Shown one piece after another: positions 42,957-52,560 of a DNA stretch of 64,000 nt (position 1 is its first letter; each line of letters starts with the position of its first letter). A program made the translations under genes and the position numbers. The notes beneath the pieces are model-generated. The model was not told the origin of the DNA, made no database searches, and saw only the letters and a list, made by a program, of their open reading frames with translations. This stretch comes from Alphaproteobacteria bacterium (GTDB lineage Bacteria > Myxococcota_A > UBA796 > CAJQPC01): positions 124,001-188,000 of the forward strand of contig JACKEV010000019.1 in NCBI GenBank assembly GCA_020632795.1, in the 5' to 3' direction.

Positions 42957-43841
42957 ATGTTCGCCTTGCTCCTGCTCGCCTGCACCGGCGACGACCCCGC
43001 GGTGGACGACTCCGCCGCCACCGACGACACCGGCGAGGTGGTCGACACCGCGCCCCAGCCCCCCACCCCGGCGGCCTACTCCGGCGGGACCTGCCCCACC
43101 CTGGAGGCCGGCTGGAACGACGCCTTCCTCTCGGCGGACGTCGAGCGCCGCTTCAACCTGGTGCTGCCCCCCGACCCCGACGGCGCGGGCGTGCTCTTCG
43201 TCTTCCACTGGCTGGGGGGCAGCGCGGCGCAGTTCCTCAACTACACCCCGGTGGCCGATCTCGCCGAGCAGAACGACCTCATCCTGGTGGTGCCGGACTC
43301 CTGCTGCGGGGCCTTCGAGTGGCCCTTCACCCCCAACGAGGACCCCACCCCCGACCTCACCTTCTTCGACGACGCCCTGAGCTGCCTCTCCGAGCAGCAC
43401 AGCGTGGACCTGAGCCGGGTGTACGCCACGGGCATGAGCGCGGGCGGGCTGTGGACCAGCTTCCTGACCATGCACCGGGCCGAGGCCCTCGCGGCCACCG
43501 CGCCGCTCTCCGGGGGCACCGAGGGCGCGATGCTGTGGACCGAGCCGGCGCGCCCCCTGCCGGTGCTGCTCACCTGGGGCGGCGAGAACGACACCTTCGG
43601 CAGCGGCGGCACCCAGCTCTCCTTCCACGACGCCAACCTGGCCTTCTCCGCCGACCTCACCGAGAGCGGGAGCTGGGTGGGCCACTGCGTGCACGACCTG
43701 GGCCACGACATCCACCCCGACAGCATCGACTACCTGGCCACCTTCTTCGGGGACCACGTCTGGGGCCAGCCCTCCCCCTACGCGGACGGCTTCCCGTCCA
43801 GCTTCCCGGACTGGTGCGGCCTGCCGGGCGAGGTGTGGTGA
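42957..43841 (+). CDS. Lipoprotein α/β-hydrolase, PHB-depolymerase/LpqC-like esterase
   Basis: 294 aa. Lipobox ALLLLAC-T (Cys near residue 9), then a Thr/Asp/Pro-rich linker to ~45. The catalytic triad is readable: Ser in GMSAGG near residue 160, Asp in GGENDTF near 216, and His in LGHDIHPD near 246. The overall plan matches secreted polyhydroxybutyrate-depolymerase/feruloyl-esterase-type enzymes, so it likely cleaves an extracellular ester. A GGAG site precedes the ATG. Its stop overlaps the GTG start of the next gene by 3 bp. Confidence 0.75.
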   Translation: MFALLLLACTGDDPAVDDSAATDDTGEVVDTAPQPPTPAAYSGGTCPTLEAGWNDAFLSADVERRFNLVLPPDPDGAGVLFVFHWLGGSAAQFLNYTPVADLAEQNDLILVVPDSCCGAFEWPFTPNEDPTPDLTFFDDALSCLSEQHSVDLSRVYATGMSAGGLWTSFLTMHRAEALAATAPLSGGTEGAMLWTEPARPLPVLLTWGGENDTFGSGGTQLSFHDANLAFSADLTESGSWVGHCVHDLGHDIHPDSIDYLATFFGDHVWGQPSPYADGFPSSFPDWCGLPGEVW

Positions 43842-44692
43842 TCACGCGACGCGCGGCGCTGCTGGGCCTGGGGGCGCTCCCCTTCATCCCCGCCCCGGCC
43901 CTCGCCCAGGACACCCCCGCTCCCATCGCCCCGCTGACCCTGCTGGCCAGCCATCTGGTGGTGGAGGCCGTCCTGCGGGTCCCGGTCGCGGCGATCGTCG
44001 ACCAGATGCGCGGGGCGGCGCACCCCGCGCTGGTCCCGCTGACCCTGGAGGAGCCCCGCTCCCTCTTCGGCGAGGTCCGCGAGCACCCCACGGTCATGGC
44101 CTGGCACCCGGGCATGCCCGAGCTGGGCCCCGCCCCGGAGCGCGTGCTCGCCCTGCACGAGGCGAAGGTCGTCGCCGCCCTGGCCCCCCAGGACTGGGGC
44201 GGGGGCATGCGCTGGCACTTCGCCGGCTTCGACCCCGGCGCGCTCCAGCCCACCAGCCCCCAGGTGCTCTCCGCGGCCGAGGCGGAGCTGGCCCGGCAGG
44301 CCGCCGCCCTCGACCGCTACCTGCGCGAGCCCGCGGCCTCTGAGCCCCAGGAGTCCACCGTGGTCGAGCTGATCGCGGCCATGGGCGACGTCGGCGCGGG
44401 GGTCGCCGCGCTGGGGCTGACCGCCCTGGGGCCCGGCGCGGCCCCCTCGATCATCCGCCACATGGACGACCGGCGGCCCTACGGGGAGCCGCAGCTCACC
44501 CTGAAGGGCCCCGGGGGCCAGCCGCTCGTCTACCAGCCCGACCACGTGCTGGACGCCCTGGCCGCCGTGCTCAACCTGCTCACCGGCGTCGCGTTCAACG
44601 TCATCTACAGCGGGGGGAACGAGGCCCAGCGCGCCCACGAGCTGCGCTGCTGGCGGACCTGGCGCGCGCTGGAAACGATGGATGTGCCATAA
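43838..44692 (+). CDS. Exported protein with Tat-like signal peptide
   Basis: 284 aa from a GTG at 43838 that overlaps the stop of the esterase gene (GTGA). The N-terminus ITRRAALLGLGALPF then APALAQ is a twin-arginine-type signal. The mature part is helical (AEAELARQAAALDRYLRE) with no recognised motif. Translational coupling to the esterase suggests a related job outside the cytoplasm. An earlier open frame exists but overlaps the esterase entirely, so this start is preferred. Confidence 0.6.
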   Translation: MITRRAALLGLGALPFIPAPALAQDTPAPIAPLTLLASHLVVEAVLRVPVAAIVDQMRGAAHPALVPLTLEEPRSLFGEVREHPTVMAWHPGMPELGPAPERVLALHEAKVVAALAPQDWGGGMRWHFAGFDPGALQPTSPQVLSAAEAELARQAAALDRYLREPAASEPQESTVVELIAAMGDVGAGVAALGLTALGPGAAPSIIRHMDDRRPYGEPQLTLKGPGGQPLVYQPDHVLDALAAVLNLLTGVAFNVIYSGGNEAQRAHELRCWRTWRALETMDVP

Positions 44693-44716
44693 GATCGCGG
44701 TCTGACGGAGCGCGAC

Positions 44717-47700
44717 GTGGCTCAATACCCCCCCCCTGCGGCCACCTCGGCCGGCCGACCTGCTGAAGCCCCGATGAAGCCGGGCTCATGGAACCTGCTG
44801 CTGCCAGCGGGGGCCCTCCCGGACGACGCCCTCCAGCGCCTGATCGCCCGGCGAAACCCCGACGCCCAGGTCCTCCACCCTCCCCATGAGCCGGACGCGC
44901 TGGACGCCTGGCTGGACGCCGTCGCCCCGAAGAACCTGAACCCCCGACCCCAGGTGCTCATCGTCGGCACCCCGCCCCGGGTGCCCTGGGCCGTTCAGCT
45001 CGCGCTGGCCGGGCGCGCCGACGTCGGACGGCTGCCCTTCGACACCCCCGAGCCCGTCCGCCGCTACGTCGACAAGCTGCTCCGCTGGGAGTCCACGGCG
45101 CTTGAGGAGCGCCCGCCGGTCCTGCTGGTCCGGAGCGATCTGGGCAACCCCGGCCGGCAGAGCCTGAACCAGGGATGGATCCGGAACCTGAAGAGCGACC
45201 TGCTCTCGGGGCTCGCCTCAGGCAGCGGCCGGCCAGGCTCCGTGGAGGTCCTCAGCAGCGCCGCCCAGGACACCCTGGAGCGCCTCAAGCTGGCAGCCCC
45301 GGCGCTGGTCCTGGCCCACAACCCCCCGGAAGACCCGAACCACGCGATCCTCTGGCCGGACGCGGAGACCCAGCGGCGCTCCCTGGGCGCGCTGCTGCTC
45401 ACCCCGGAGGATGTGCTCCGGGGGGAGGACGTCCCGCAGACGGGCGCCGCGCTGGTGGACGGCGGCGTGATCCTGCTGGCGGGCCCCAACACGGCCGGGG
45501 CCGACGCCGACACCCCCATGCTGGCGCACTTCGACGCCGACACCCTGGACGCCAGGACCATGCAGGCCAACCTGCCCGTGGACGGCTCGCCCTTCGCCGC
45601 CGCCCTCCCCGCCGCCCTGCTGTCGGCGGAGACGGGCCCGGTGGCGGTCATCGGGCACCTCGGCCCCACCCTCGACAGCTCGCTGGACCCCACCGCCGTG
45701 CGGGTCCCTGGGCTGGACGGCCTGCTCGCCTCGGTGTTGGGTGACCTGCTCACCGGCGACCCGGTGGGCCTGGCCAACCACCGCTTCCAGGAGGCCCTCA
45801 CCCGGCTCAACCAGACCCGCCCGGAGCGACAGACCGAAGACATCATGCGGCTGCGCGCCCTGGCCCGGGAGGACCTCGCGCGCTGGGTCGTGCTCGGCGA
45901 CCCCGCCGCGCGCCTGTCGGGCGCCTACACTGTCGAGGCCTCTGTGTTCGACGACCCCTTCGCCAGCGTCCCCCAGGACGAACAGCAGGACGAGCAGCAG
46001 GACGACGGCTCGGGCGTCGGGGGCATGGTCGTGGAGAACCCGCGGCCGCCGCCGGACCTGACCGCCGACCCCTTCGCGGAGGTCCACGCCGACGACCTCG
46101 GCTCGCCCGTGCTGCACCTCGCGGTGGACCCCCGCGGGCAGAGCTACGCGGTGGCCACCGAGGACGGCCAGGTGCGCCGGGGAGACCTGAGCGGCGGACC
46201 CTTGAAGCTGGTCATGCGCCACAAGGAGCCGGTCTGCACCCTGACGTTCGGGGACGACGGGGGCATCCTGAGCGGCTCGGAGGAGGGCTCGGTCGCCGCC
46301 GAGCAGAGCGGGGGCGCCCCCCCCCAGTCGATGAAGGGGCGAGGCACCCCGGTCGTGCTCTTCCGACGGGTCAGCCCGAGCGACCTGCTCCTCGTCCAGC
46401 AGGACGGCGACGCCCTCCTGGCGGCGGGGGGCCTGGCGGGGGTGGTCCGGCGGGCGTTCACCACCAGCACGGTCAACCACGCGGACGTCGCGGGCGGCCG
46501 GGTGGCCCTGGGGCTCGCCGACGGGCGCGTCATGCTCACCCGGGTCGGCGAGCGGGAGGTGGAGCCGCTGATGTCCGCCCAGGGCGCGGTGGACCGGGTC
46601 GCCCTCTCCGCCGAGGGCCTGCGCCTGGCGGTGGGGGCGCAGGACGGCACGCTGACCCTCTGGGACCTCGAGGCGCGTCGGCAGGTCGACGGCTGGCGCC
46701 TCCCCCGTCGACCGGTGCAGAGCCTCCACCTCAGCCGGGACGGCGCCCGCCTCACGGCGCTGCTCGCCGGCGCCTGGCTGGCCCTGGGGACCTCCGGCGG
46801 GCGCTGCGTCGTGCACAAGGGCCTCCGCGCCTCCTGCAAGCTGACGATCGTGCGGCCCCACCCCGGCGCCCCGGAGCGCCTCGCGCTCGGCTTCGAGGAC
46901 GGCGCCGTCTGGCAGTGGGACCTGAAGCAGGACGCGATCCGCAGCGTGACCGCCCACACGGGGCGGGTGAGCGCGCTGGCCTGGACCGCCGACGGGCGGC
47001 TGCTCTCCGGCGGGGCGGACCACGCGGTGCGGATCCTGGCACCGGAGGACTTCACCGAGAGCGTCCTGCCTCCGGGCACCCCCGACGTCATGGAGCGCTT
47101 CGGGGATCCGCCGTCGGCCGACCCCGCCTCGGACAGCTCGACCCCGACGCTGCCCACGGAGCCTGTCCCCCTGGAGGGCGTCTACTGCGCCGCCCTGCGC
47201 GCCGGCACCCTGGTGCTGGGCGGCAAACTCGGGGCGCGCGTCGCCCGGGACGAGCTGGGCCCGGTCGTGGACGTGCACACCGCCCCCATCCTCCAGCTCC
47301 GGCTCAACGCCGACGGCTCCCGCGCGCTGAGCGTGGATGAGCTGGGGGACGCCGCGATCTGGTCCACCCGGGGCGACCCCGCACCCCGCACCCTGCGCGG
47401 CATCCGGAGCGAGCTGATCGCGGCGCAGCTCTCGGACACCGGCGACGACGCCCTCATCGCCTATGCGTCCGGCCGCGTCGTCCACTGGCGGGTCGCGGCG
47501 CCCGCCTCCTCCCGCGCGCTGCTGATGCCCGACGACAAGCTCCTCGACGCCGCGCTCTCCTCGGACGGGGCCTTCGTCGCGGCGACGACGGGCGCGGCGC
47601 GGGTCTGGAGCGCGAGCACCGGGGCGCTCATCGCAGAGCTGGAGCAGCCGGAGAACACCTTCCTCTCGCTCGCCTTCCGCCCCGGTCACCCCGAGCTGGT

Positions 47701-50700
47701 CGCCGGCACGTTCCGCGGCGCGCTCCAAAGGTGGCGCGTCGCGCCGGGCGGCCTCACCCCGCTGCCGGCCCCCCACATGGAGCCCGCCGGCAAGGAGAAC
47801 CCCCTCACCCGGCTGACCTTCAGCCCCGACGGGCGGCTCATGACCGCCACGCGGGGCGAAAAGGACCTCGTGGTGTGGGCGCTGGACGAGGGCGAGGCCT
47901 ACGTGATCCCGGAGCGCGCCATCGGCGAGCCGGTGTTCAGCGCCTGGCCGCTGGACGACGGCACCCTCCGCATCCTCTCCGAGATGGGCAACCTGCTTCA
48001 CTGGGACCCCCGCGGCGTGCAGCCCACCACCGCCGTCTCCAAGCGCCTGGAGCCGGGGCGCTTCGGCTGCGATCCGGCGCTCGGCGTCGTCATCTACGAC
48101 GGGGACGGGGCCACGTTCCACCGCTTCGAGGACATCTCCTCATCGGCCACCAGCTTCCCCAGGGAGGCCGCCCTCGCGATGGGCTTCGCGGAGGTGTCCG
48201 AGGCGGTCGCCGGGTCAGTGCCCGCAGCGTCCCCCGGGTCGGAGCCCGCGGCGACCAGCGGCCTGCTGGGGGCCTCCTCCAGCGCGGTGTCCTTCGCGGA
48301 GGACCTCGACGCCGCATCGGGCGCGGGGGACGATGATCCCGATCCCGTCGAGGTCACGGAAGACCGCTCCTCGCCGACGCCGGTCCCGACCGTGGCCCCC
48401 GTCCACGTCCACATGGCCCCGGCGGTCGCCCCCGCTCTGCCCCGGGCGAGGGACCGCCTGCTGCGGCTCCGGGTCAGCCTGGACCGGGTCGAGCTGGAGG
48501 TCGACGGCGATGTCTACACCTCCGCCAACCTGCTGCCCGCCCACGCCGCCGAGCTGGCCCAGCTCATCGACCCCACCCGCTACGGCCGCGCCCTGTTCGG
48601 CGCCGTCTTCCACGACACCCTGCCCACCGGCCCCGACGGCCTGCCCCTGGGCCACCCCGACTGGACCACCCGGGTCGGCCTGCTGCACGCCCTGCGGGAC
48701 GCCCCCGAGAACACCCGCATCGAGCTGCTGCTCTCCGACGACCCCGAGGTCCGGACCCCCCTCTGGGAGACCCTCACCCCGCCCCAGGGCGACCCCATCA
48801 CCGTGCGACGGGCCACCCCCATCAGCCGACGGGTCCACCCCGGCCCGGACGAGACCGGCGCGCCCGAGCCGCTGCGCCTGCTGGCCGCCATCTGCGACCA
48901 TCCCCGCCTGGGGGAGACCGGCCAGAACGCCCACGCCGTGCTGAGCCAGCTCACCCCGCTGGACGTGCCCCACCACCGGGCCGTGCTGGACCGCGGGCTG
49001 ACCCGGCTGCGGGAGGCCGGGCTGGTCCAGGTCACCTGGGTCAACGACGCCGCCGAGCCGGTCACCCTCGACGCCCTGAGCCAGGCCCTGGAGGAGGATC
49101 ACAACGCCCTGCACCTCGTCTGCCACGGGGTGTTCGTCAACGGCAGCTTCCGGCTGGTCATGCCCCGCGAGGGCCACCGCTCCCCCTTCGTCACCCCCGA
49201 GGAGCTGCTCGACGCGGTGCAGGGCCGCCTGCGCATGGTCGTGCTCGCGGCCTGTGACAGCGCCCGCCCCGGCGAGGAGAGCGGCTTCAACCCCCTGGGG
49301 GTGCAGCTCGCCCACAAGGTGCCCGCCGTCATCGCGATGCAGCGCCCCCTCTCCGTCGAGGCCGCCCAGCTCTTCGCCGGGCACTTCTACGACGACCTCG
49401 CCCGGACCGGCGACCCGGCGCGGGCGCTCTCCGCGACCCGGCGGGCGCTGCGGCAGTTCGACCAGAAGCGCAAGCTCACCAACTGGGGGGTGCCGGTCCT
49501 GTTCACCTCCACCGACCTCGCGCAGCTCTTCGAGGGGGACCGCGACGCGGTGGACCGCCTGGCCCCCCTCGCCGCCCCCGAGGCCCACCTCGAGCACCAG
49601 CGCCGCGAGATCCAGCGCACCCTGGAGCGTCACGCCCCCCACCTGGACGCCGCGCGCGTCTACCAGGTGCTCACCACGGCCGGCGAGACACCCGATACAA
49701 AGCACCGCCCTGCCCCCCAGGACCGCGCCGGGATCGAGGCCGCCGTCACCGCGGCGGTGGACCTGCACCGCGAGAACCTCGTGGGCGAGGACGGCTTCGA
49801 GGTGGAGGGCCTGGAGGCCTTCGTCGCCCGCCAGGATCCCCCGCTCATCTTCGACCGGCGGGTCTACGAGCAGCTCTGCTCCGCGCTGAACGCCCGCAAG
49901 CACGTCGTGCTCATCGGCCCCCCGGGCACCGGCAAGACCACCCTGGCCCACTACGCCTGCGCCTACGCCCAGGAGCGCGGCATGACGGTGGGCGGCCTGC
50001 CCACCACTGCCACCGCCGACTGGACCACATTCGACACGATCGGCGGCTACCTCCCGGGGCCCGACGGGGGCCTGCGCTTCCGGCCCGGCATCTTCCTTCG
50101 GGCCATCACCGAGGGCCGCTGGCTGGTCATCGACGAGCTGAACCGCGCCGAGATCGACAAGGCCATCGGCGAGCTGTTCACCTCCATCGCCGGGCAGGCC
50201 GTGGAGCTGCCCTATCAGGTGGGCGGCCAGCCCCTGCGGGTCCTGCCCCCGGCGGGGCGCGCCCTGCGCGGCTGGGACGCCCACGCGACCAGCGGCTACG
50301 ACCTCGTCATCCACCCGAACTGGCGCATCCTGGCCACGATGAACGTCTACGACCGCAGCTCCCTGTACGCGATGTCCTTCGCGTTCATGCGGCGCTTCGC
50401 GTTCGTGGAGGTCGCCAACCCGCCCTATCCCGACTTCTGCGGGCTGGTGGACCGCTGGTCGCGCAAGCTGCCCGACCCCGAGCCGGTGCGGGAGCGCCTC
50501 TGCGCCCTCATCGACCCGGGCAGCCCGCTGATGCAGCGACGCTCGATGGGTCCCGCGATCCTCCGGGACATGCTGCGCTACATCGAGGACCGCGCCCGCT
50601 TCGGCGTGGACCCGCTGACCCTGGTGGGCGAGTCCTTCCTGCTCTACGCCTGCTCCCAGCTCGACGGGCTCGACCTGGACGCGGCGACCGAGCTGCACCT

Positions 50701-50866
50701 GGAGCTGGGGCGCTGGTTGTCCGGCTCCTCGGCCGCGCCGGAGGTGCTGGCGCGGCTGCGCAGCCTCTACCCGGCGGTGCAGCCCGAGGCCTGGCCCAAG
50801 CCCCCGCCGTCCGCGCAGCGGCTCCAGGACATCTCCCCGCCCTCGCTCCCCAACCCCAAGCCTTGA
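44717..50866 (+). CDS. Caspase-like / WD40 / CHAT / McrB-type AAA fusion protein
   Basis: 2049 aa. Residues ~20-385 resemble a bacterial caspase-like family (QVLIVGTPPRVPW, FAAALPAALL, VAVIGHLG); His201 is kept, but the Cys position near 255-257 reads A-G-P, so it is probably inactive. About 400-440 is an acidic/Gln linker. About 455-1150 are WD40-type propeller repeats (LTLWDLE, VWQWDLK). About 1180-1620 hold a CHAT protease: His1470 in LVCHGVF and Cys1513 in LAACDSA. About 1715-1960 are a McrB-type AAA: GPPGTGKTT near 1734, VIDELNRAEID near 1806, ATMNVYDRS near 1877, then MRRF. Predicted: a sensor/ATPase that triggers a protease, probably in antiviral defence. GTG 44717 has a CGGAG site. 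A McrC-like gene follows 7 bp later. Confidence 0.75.
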   Translation: MAQYPPPAATSAGRPAEAPMKPGSWNLLLPAGALPDDALQRLIARRNPDAQVLHPPHEPDALDAWLDAVAPKNLNPRPQVLIVGTPPRVPWAVQLALAGRADVGRLPFDTPEPVRRYVDKLLRWESTALEERPPVLLVRSDLGNPGRQSLNQGWIRNLKSDLLSGLASGSGRPGSVEVLSSAAQDTLERLKLAAPALVLAHNPPEDPNHAILWPDAETQRRSLGALLLTPEDVLRGEDVPQTGAALVDGGVILLAGPNTAGADADTPMLAHFDADTLDARTMQANLPVDGSPFAAALPAALLSAETGPVAVIGHLGPTLDSSLDPTAVRVPGLDGLLASVLGDLLTGDPVGLANHRFQEALTRLNQTRPERQTEDIMRLRALAREDLARWVVLGDPAARLSGAYTVEASVFDDPFASVPQDEQQDEQQDDGSGVGGMVVENPRPPPDLTADPFAEVHADDLGSPVLHLAVDPRGQSYAVATEDGQVRRGDLSGGPLKLVMRHKEPVCTLTFGDDGGILSGSEEGSVAAEQSGGAPPQSMKGRGTPVVLFRRVSPSDLLLVQQDGDALLAAGGLAGVVRRAFTTSTVNHADVAGGRVALGLADGRVMLTRVGEREVEPLMSAQGAVDRVALSAEGLRLAVGAQDGTLTLWDLEARRQVDGWRLPRRPVQSLHLSRDGARLTALLAGAWLALGTSGGRCVVHKGLRASCKLTIVRPHPGAPERLALGFEDGAVWQWDLKQDAIRSVTAHTGRVSALAWTADGRLLSGGADHAVRILAPEDFTESVLPPGTPDVMERFGDPPSADPASDSSTPTLPTEPVPLEGVYCAALRAGTLVLGGKLGARVARDELGPVVDVHTAPILQLRLNADGSRALSVDELGDAAIWSTRGDPAPRTLRGIRSELIAAQLSDTGDDALIAYASGRVVHWRVAAPASSRALLMPDDKLLDAALSSDGAFVAATTGAARVWSASTGALIAELEQPENTFLSLAFRPGHPELVAGTFRGALQRWRVAPGGLTPLPAPHMEPAGKENPLTRLTFSPDGRLMTATRGEKDLVVWALDEGEAYVIPERAIGEPVFSAWPLDDGTLRILSEMGNLLHWDPRGVQPTTAVSKRLEPGRFGCDPALGVVIYDGDGATFHRFEDISSSATSFPREAALAMGFAEVSEAVAGSVPAASPGSEPAATSGLLGASSSAVSFAEDLDAASGAGDDDPDPVEVTEDRSSPTPVPTVAPVHVHMAPAVAPALPRARDRLLRLRVSLDRVELEVDGDVYTSANLLPAHAAELAQLIDPTRYGRALFGAVFHDTLPTGPDGLPLGHPDWTTRVGLLHALRDAPENTRIELLLSDDPEVRTPLWETLTPPQGDPITVRRATPISRRVHPGPDETGAPEPLRLLAAICDHPRLGETGQNAHAVLSQLTPLDVPHHRAVLDRGLTRLREAGLVQVTWVNDAAEPVTLDALSQALEEDHNALHLVCHGVFVNGSFRLVMPREGHRSPFVTPEELLDAVQGRLRMVVLAACDSARPGEESGFNPLGVQLAHKVPAVIAMQRPLSVEAAQLFAGHFYDDLARTGDPARALSATRRALRQFDQKRKLTNWGVPVLFTSTDLAQLFEGDRDAVDRLAPLAAPEAHLEHQRREIQRTLERHAPHLDAARVYQVLTTAGETPDTKHRPAPQDRAGIEAAVTAAVDLHRENLVGEDGFEVEGLEAFVARQDPPLIFDRRVYEQLCSALNARKHVVLIGPPGTGKTTLAHYACAYAQERGMTVGGLPTTATADWTTFDTIGGYLPGPDGGLRFRPGIFLRAITEGRWLVIDELNRAEIDKAIGELFTSIAGQAVELPYQVGGQPLRVLPPAGRALRGWDAHATSGYDLVIHPNWRILATMNVYDRSSLYAMSFAFMRRFAFVEVANPPYPDFCGLVDRWSRKLPDPEPVRERLCALIDPGSPLMQRRSMGPAILRDMLRYIEDRARFGVDPLTLVGESFLLYACSQLDGLDLDAATELHLELGRWLSGSSAAPEVLARLRSLYPAVQPEAWPKPPPSAQRLQDISPPSLPNPKP

Positions 50867-50873
50867 GCCGGCC

Positions 50874-51647
50874 GTGGCCTTGACCGAACACCTGCTCAGG
50901 CTGCTCGCGTTGGACCTGGCCGCGCTGCCGGTGGCCACCCGGGCCACGCTCGGGCGGGCGTGCTTCGTGCTGGATCCCTCCACCGAGTGCTTCATCGGCC
51001 TCACCCTGCCGCGGCTCCTGCGCCACCTGCGCACGTTCAACGAGCGCCAGGTGATGGACGACCAGGGGCAGGTGCGGGGGCACATCCACTGGCCCTCCAC
51101 CCTCAAGGCCCGGGGCCAGCGCGGGCCGGGCGAGATCCGGGTCCGGCGGGCTGTGCGCAGCCATGACCTGCCGGAGAACCAGCTCCTGATCTGGCTGCTC
51201 CGGGAGATCGAGGCGGGCCTCGCCGCCCTGCCGCCGGTGATACATCAAGGCACATGCTACACCCCGGGGGATGCGACACCCGTTCGGGTGGCGACGCGGC
51301 TGGGCCAGCTCAGCGCCGGCCTGGGCCGCGCGCGCCGGGATCCCCGGCTGGCCCGGATCACCCTGCCGCTCGGGCCCACCGCCACCATGGTGCTGCGCGC
51401 CCAGGACACCGGCATGGTCGCGTACCAGACCCTCGCTCTGCTGTGCGTGCGCCTGGAGGCCCTCGCCCGGCGCGGCGACGTGGAGGCCCTGCTGGAGCTG
51501 GGGCGCCGCTCCATCGTGCTGCCGGCCTCATCCGACGGAGAGGGGCTGCTGTGGGCGCGCCTGGGGGCGGCGCAGGTGTCGCATCAAGACATCAAGGGTT
51601 TCGCGACCACCACGCCGCCACCTCGTCCAGCCGGCTCTGGTGGATGA
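50874..51647 (+). CDS. McrC/DUF2357-like partner, apparently 3'-truncated
   Basis: 257 aa from a GTG 7 bp after the previous stop. Residues ~35-110 match the McrC/DUF2357 outline: LPRLLRHLRTFNE, RGHIHWPSTLKARG (compare G-x-I-D-W-x-x-T), then VRRAVRSHDLPENQLLIWLLREIE. These proteins normally pair with McrB-type AAA ATPases and end in a PD-(D/E)xK nuclease. No such nuclease motif is present here, and the last ~19 codons are antisense to the end of the inositol-phosphatase gene, so the natural C-terminus is probably lost. Alternatively it serves only to stimulate the AAA domain, with CHAT as effector. It forms an operon with the large upstream gene. Confidence 0.6.
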   Translation: MALTEHLLRLLALDLAALPVATRATLGRACFVLDPSTECFIGLTLPRLLRHLRTFNERQVMDDQGQVRGHIHWPSTLKARGQRGPGEIRVRRAVRSHDLPENQLLIWLLREIEAGLAALPPVIHQGTCYTPGDATPVRVATRLGQLSAGLGRARRDPRLARITLPLGPTATMVLRAQDTGMVAYQTLALLCVRLEALARRGDVEALLELGRRSIVLPASSDGEGLLWARLGAAQVSHQDIKGFATTTPPPRPAGSGG

Positions 51648-52485
51648 GCATCAGCTCGTGGTCCATGTGGTACGGCTCGGTGGTGACGGGCAACTCGAAC
51701 AGCGTCGGCGGCCCGCCGTCCGGGTCCAGCCGCAGGAACACGAAGCCCAGCGCACGGCTGAGCCCGATGACGGGGCAGGTGTCCCAGGGGGTGTTCCGGT
51801 AGGGCAGGAACACCGCCGCGCCGACCTCGCCCTTCCACAGCCGGGCGATGCTGATGCCGATGCTGCCGCTGGTGGTCTCGATGTCCTGGAACAAGCCGCC
51901 CTCGGGGGCCAGAACGCGCCGGGTCCGGGGGGCGTAGGCCGCCGGGCGCTCCCGCAGGAGCACATGCTGCTTGGAGAGGGGCCGCTCGGCGTCGATGGAC
52001 AGGGCCTCGGCGAAGCCGAACTCGCTGATCCTGAAGACCACCGTGGAGTCCGGGCGCAGGGCGTAGACCTCCTGGGTCATGACGTCCCCCACGCAGGCCG
52101 CGATGACCTGACCGTCCCGGACCAGCGCCAGCATCGTGCCCACGCCGTGGGACTGCCGGCGCACGAAGGCGGAGGTGCCGTCCAGAGGGTCGACGGTGAA
52201 CCAGAGGTCGTGGGGCCCGTGGGTGCAGGGCACCGACAGGGCGTCCTCCTCAGCCACGATCCCATAGGTGGGAAACCAGTCCCGCAGCAGCTTGATGTAG
52301 ACCCGCTGGGCCTCGTGGTCCGCGTTGGTCACCAGGTCCGGCTTGCCGCTGGCCCGCCGCCCCTTGACCTCGGCCTCGAAGGTGAAGCGCTGCGCCCGGA
52401 TCGCCACGATGGCGCGACGGACCGCCTCTTTCATCAGGGTACCGATCACATGGGGGTTCTGCGCCCCGTAGTCCAGCTCGCTCAT
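51592..52485 (-). CDS. Inositol-monophosphatase-family phosphatase
   Basis: 297 aa. The metal-binding motifs of the family are present: the Glu motif IVAEED near residue 77, and WFTVDPLDGTSAF near 95-107 (standard D-P-[IL]-D-G-T). Near the end, NTPWDTCPVIGLSRALG matches the conserved W-D motif. It should remove phosphate from inositol phosphate, a related sugar phosphate or PAP, with Mg2+. It is cytoplasmic. The ATG at 52485 has GGGGAGG. Its 3' end overlaps the McrC-like gene by 56 bp on the opposite strand. Confidence 0.85.
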   Translation of the reverse strand: MSELDYGAQNPHVIGTLMKEAVRRAIVAIRAQRFTFEAEVKGRRASGKPDLVTNADHEAQRVYIKLLRDWFPTYGIVAEEDALSVPCTHGPHDLWFTVDPLDGTSAFVRRQSHGVGTMLALVRDGQVIAACVGDVMTQEVYALRPDSTVVFRISEFGFAEALSIDAERPLSKQHVLLRERPAAYAPRTRRVLAPEGGLFQDIETTSGSIGISIARLWKGEVGAAVFLPYRNTPWDTCPVIGLSRALGFVFLRLDPDGGPPTLFELPVTTEPYHMDHELMLIHQSRLDEVAAWWSRNP

Positions 52486-52560
52486 GGGCCTCCCCTAACG
52501 CAGGGTGTGGGGATCAGCCGACAAATGCCTTCAGGGATCCGCCTTCAGAAGAGGTCCTGG

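Noticed and set aside
45218..48121. 967-codon minus-strand frame opposite the WD40/CHAT gene, and a similar one at 48215-51106
   Set aside because: Low-complexity Gly/Arg/Ala products without motifs. The plus-strand fusion protein carries recognisable domains through both.
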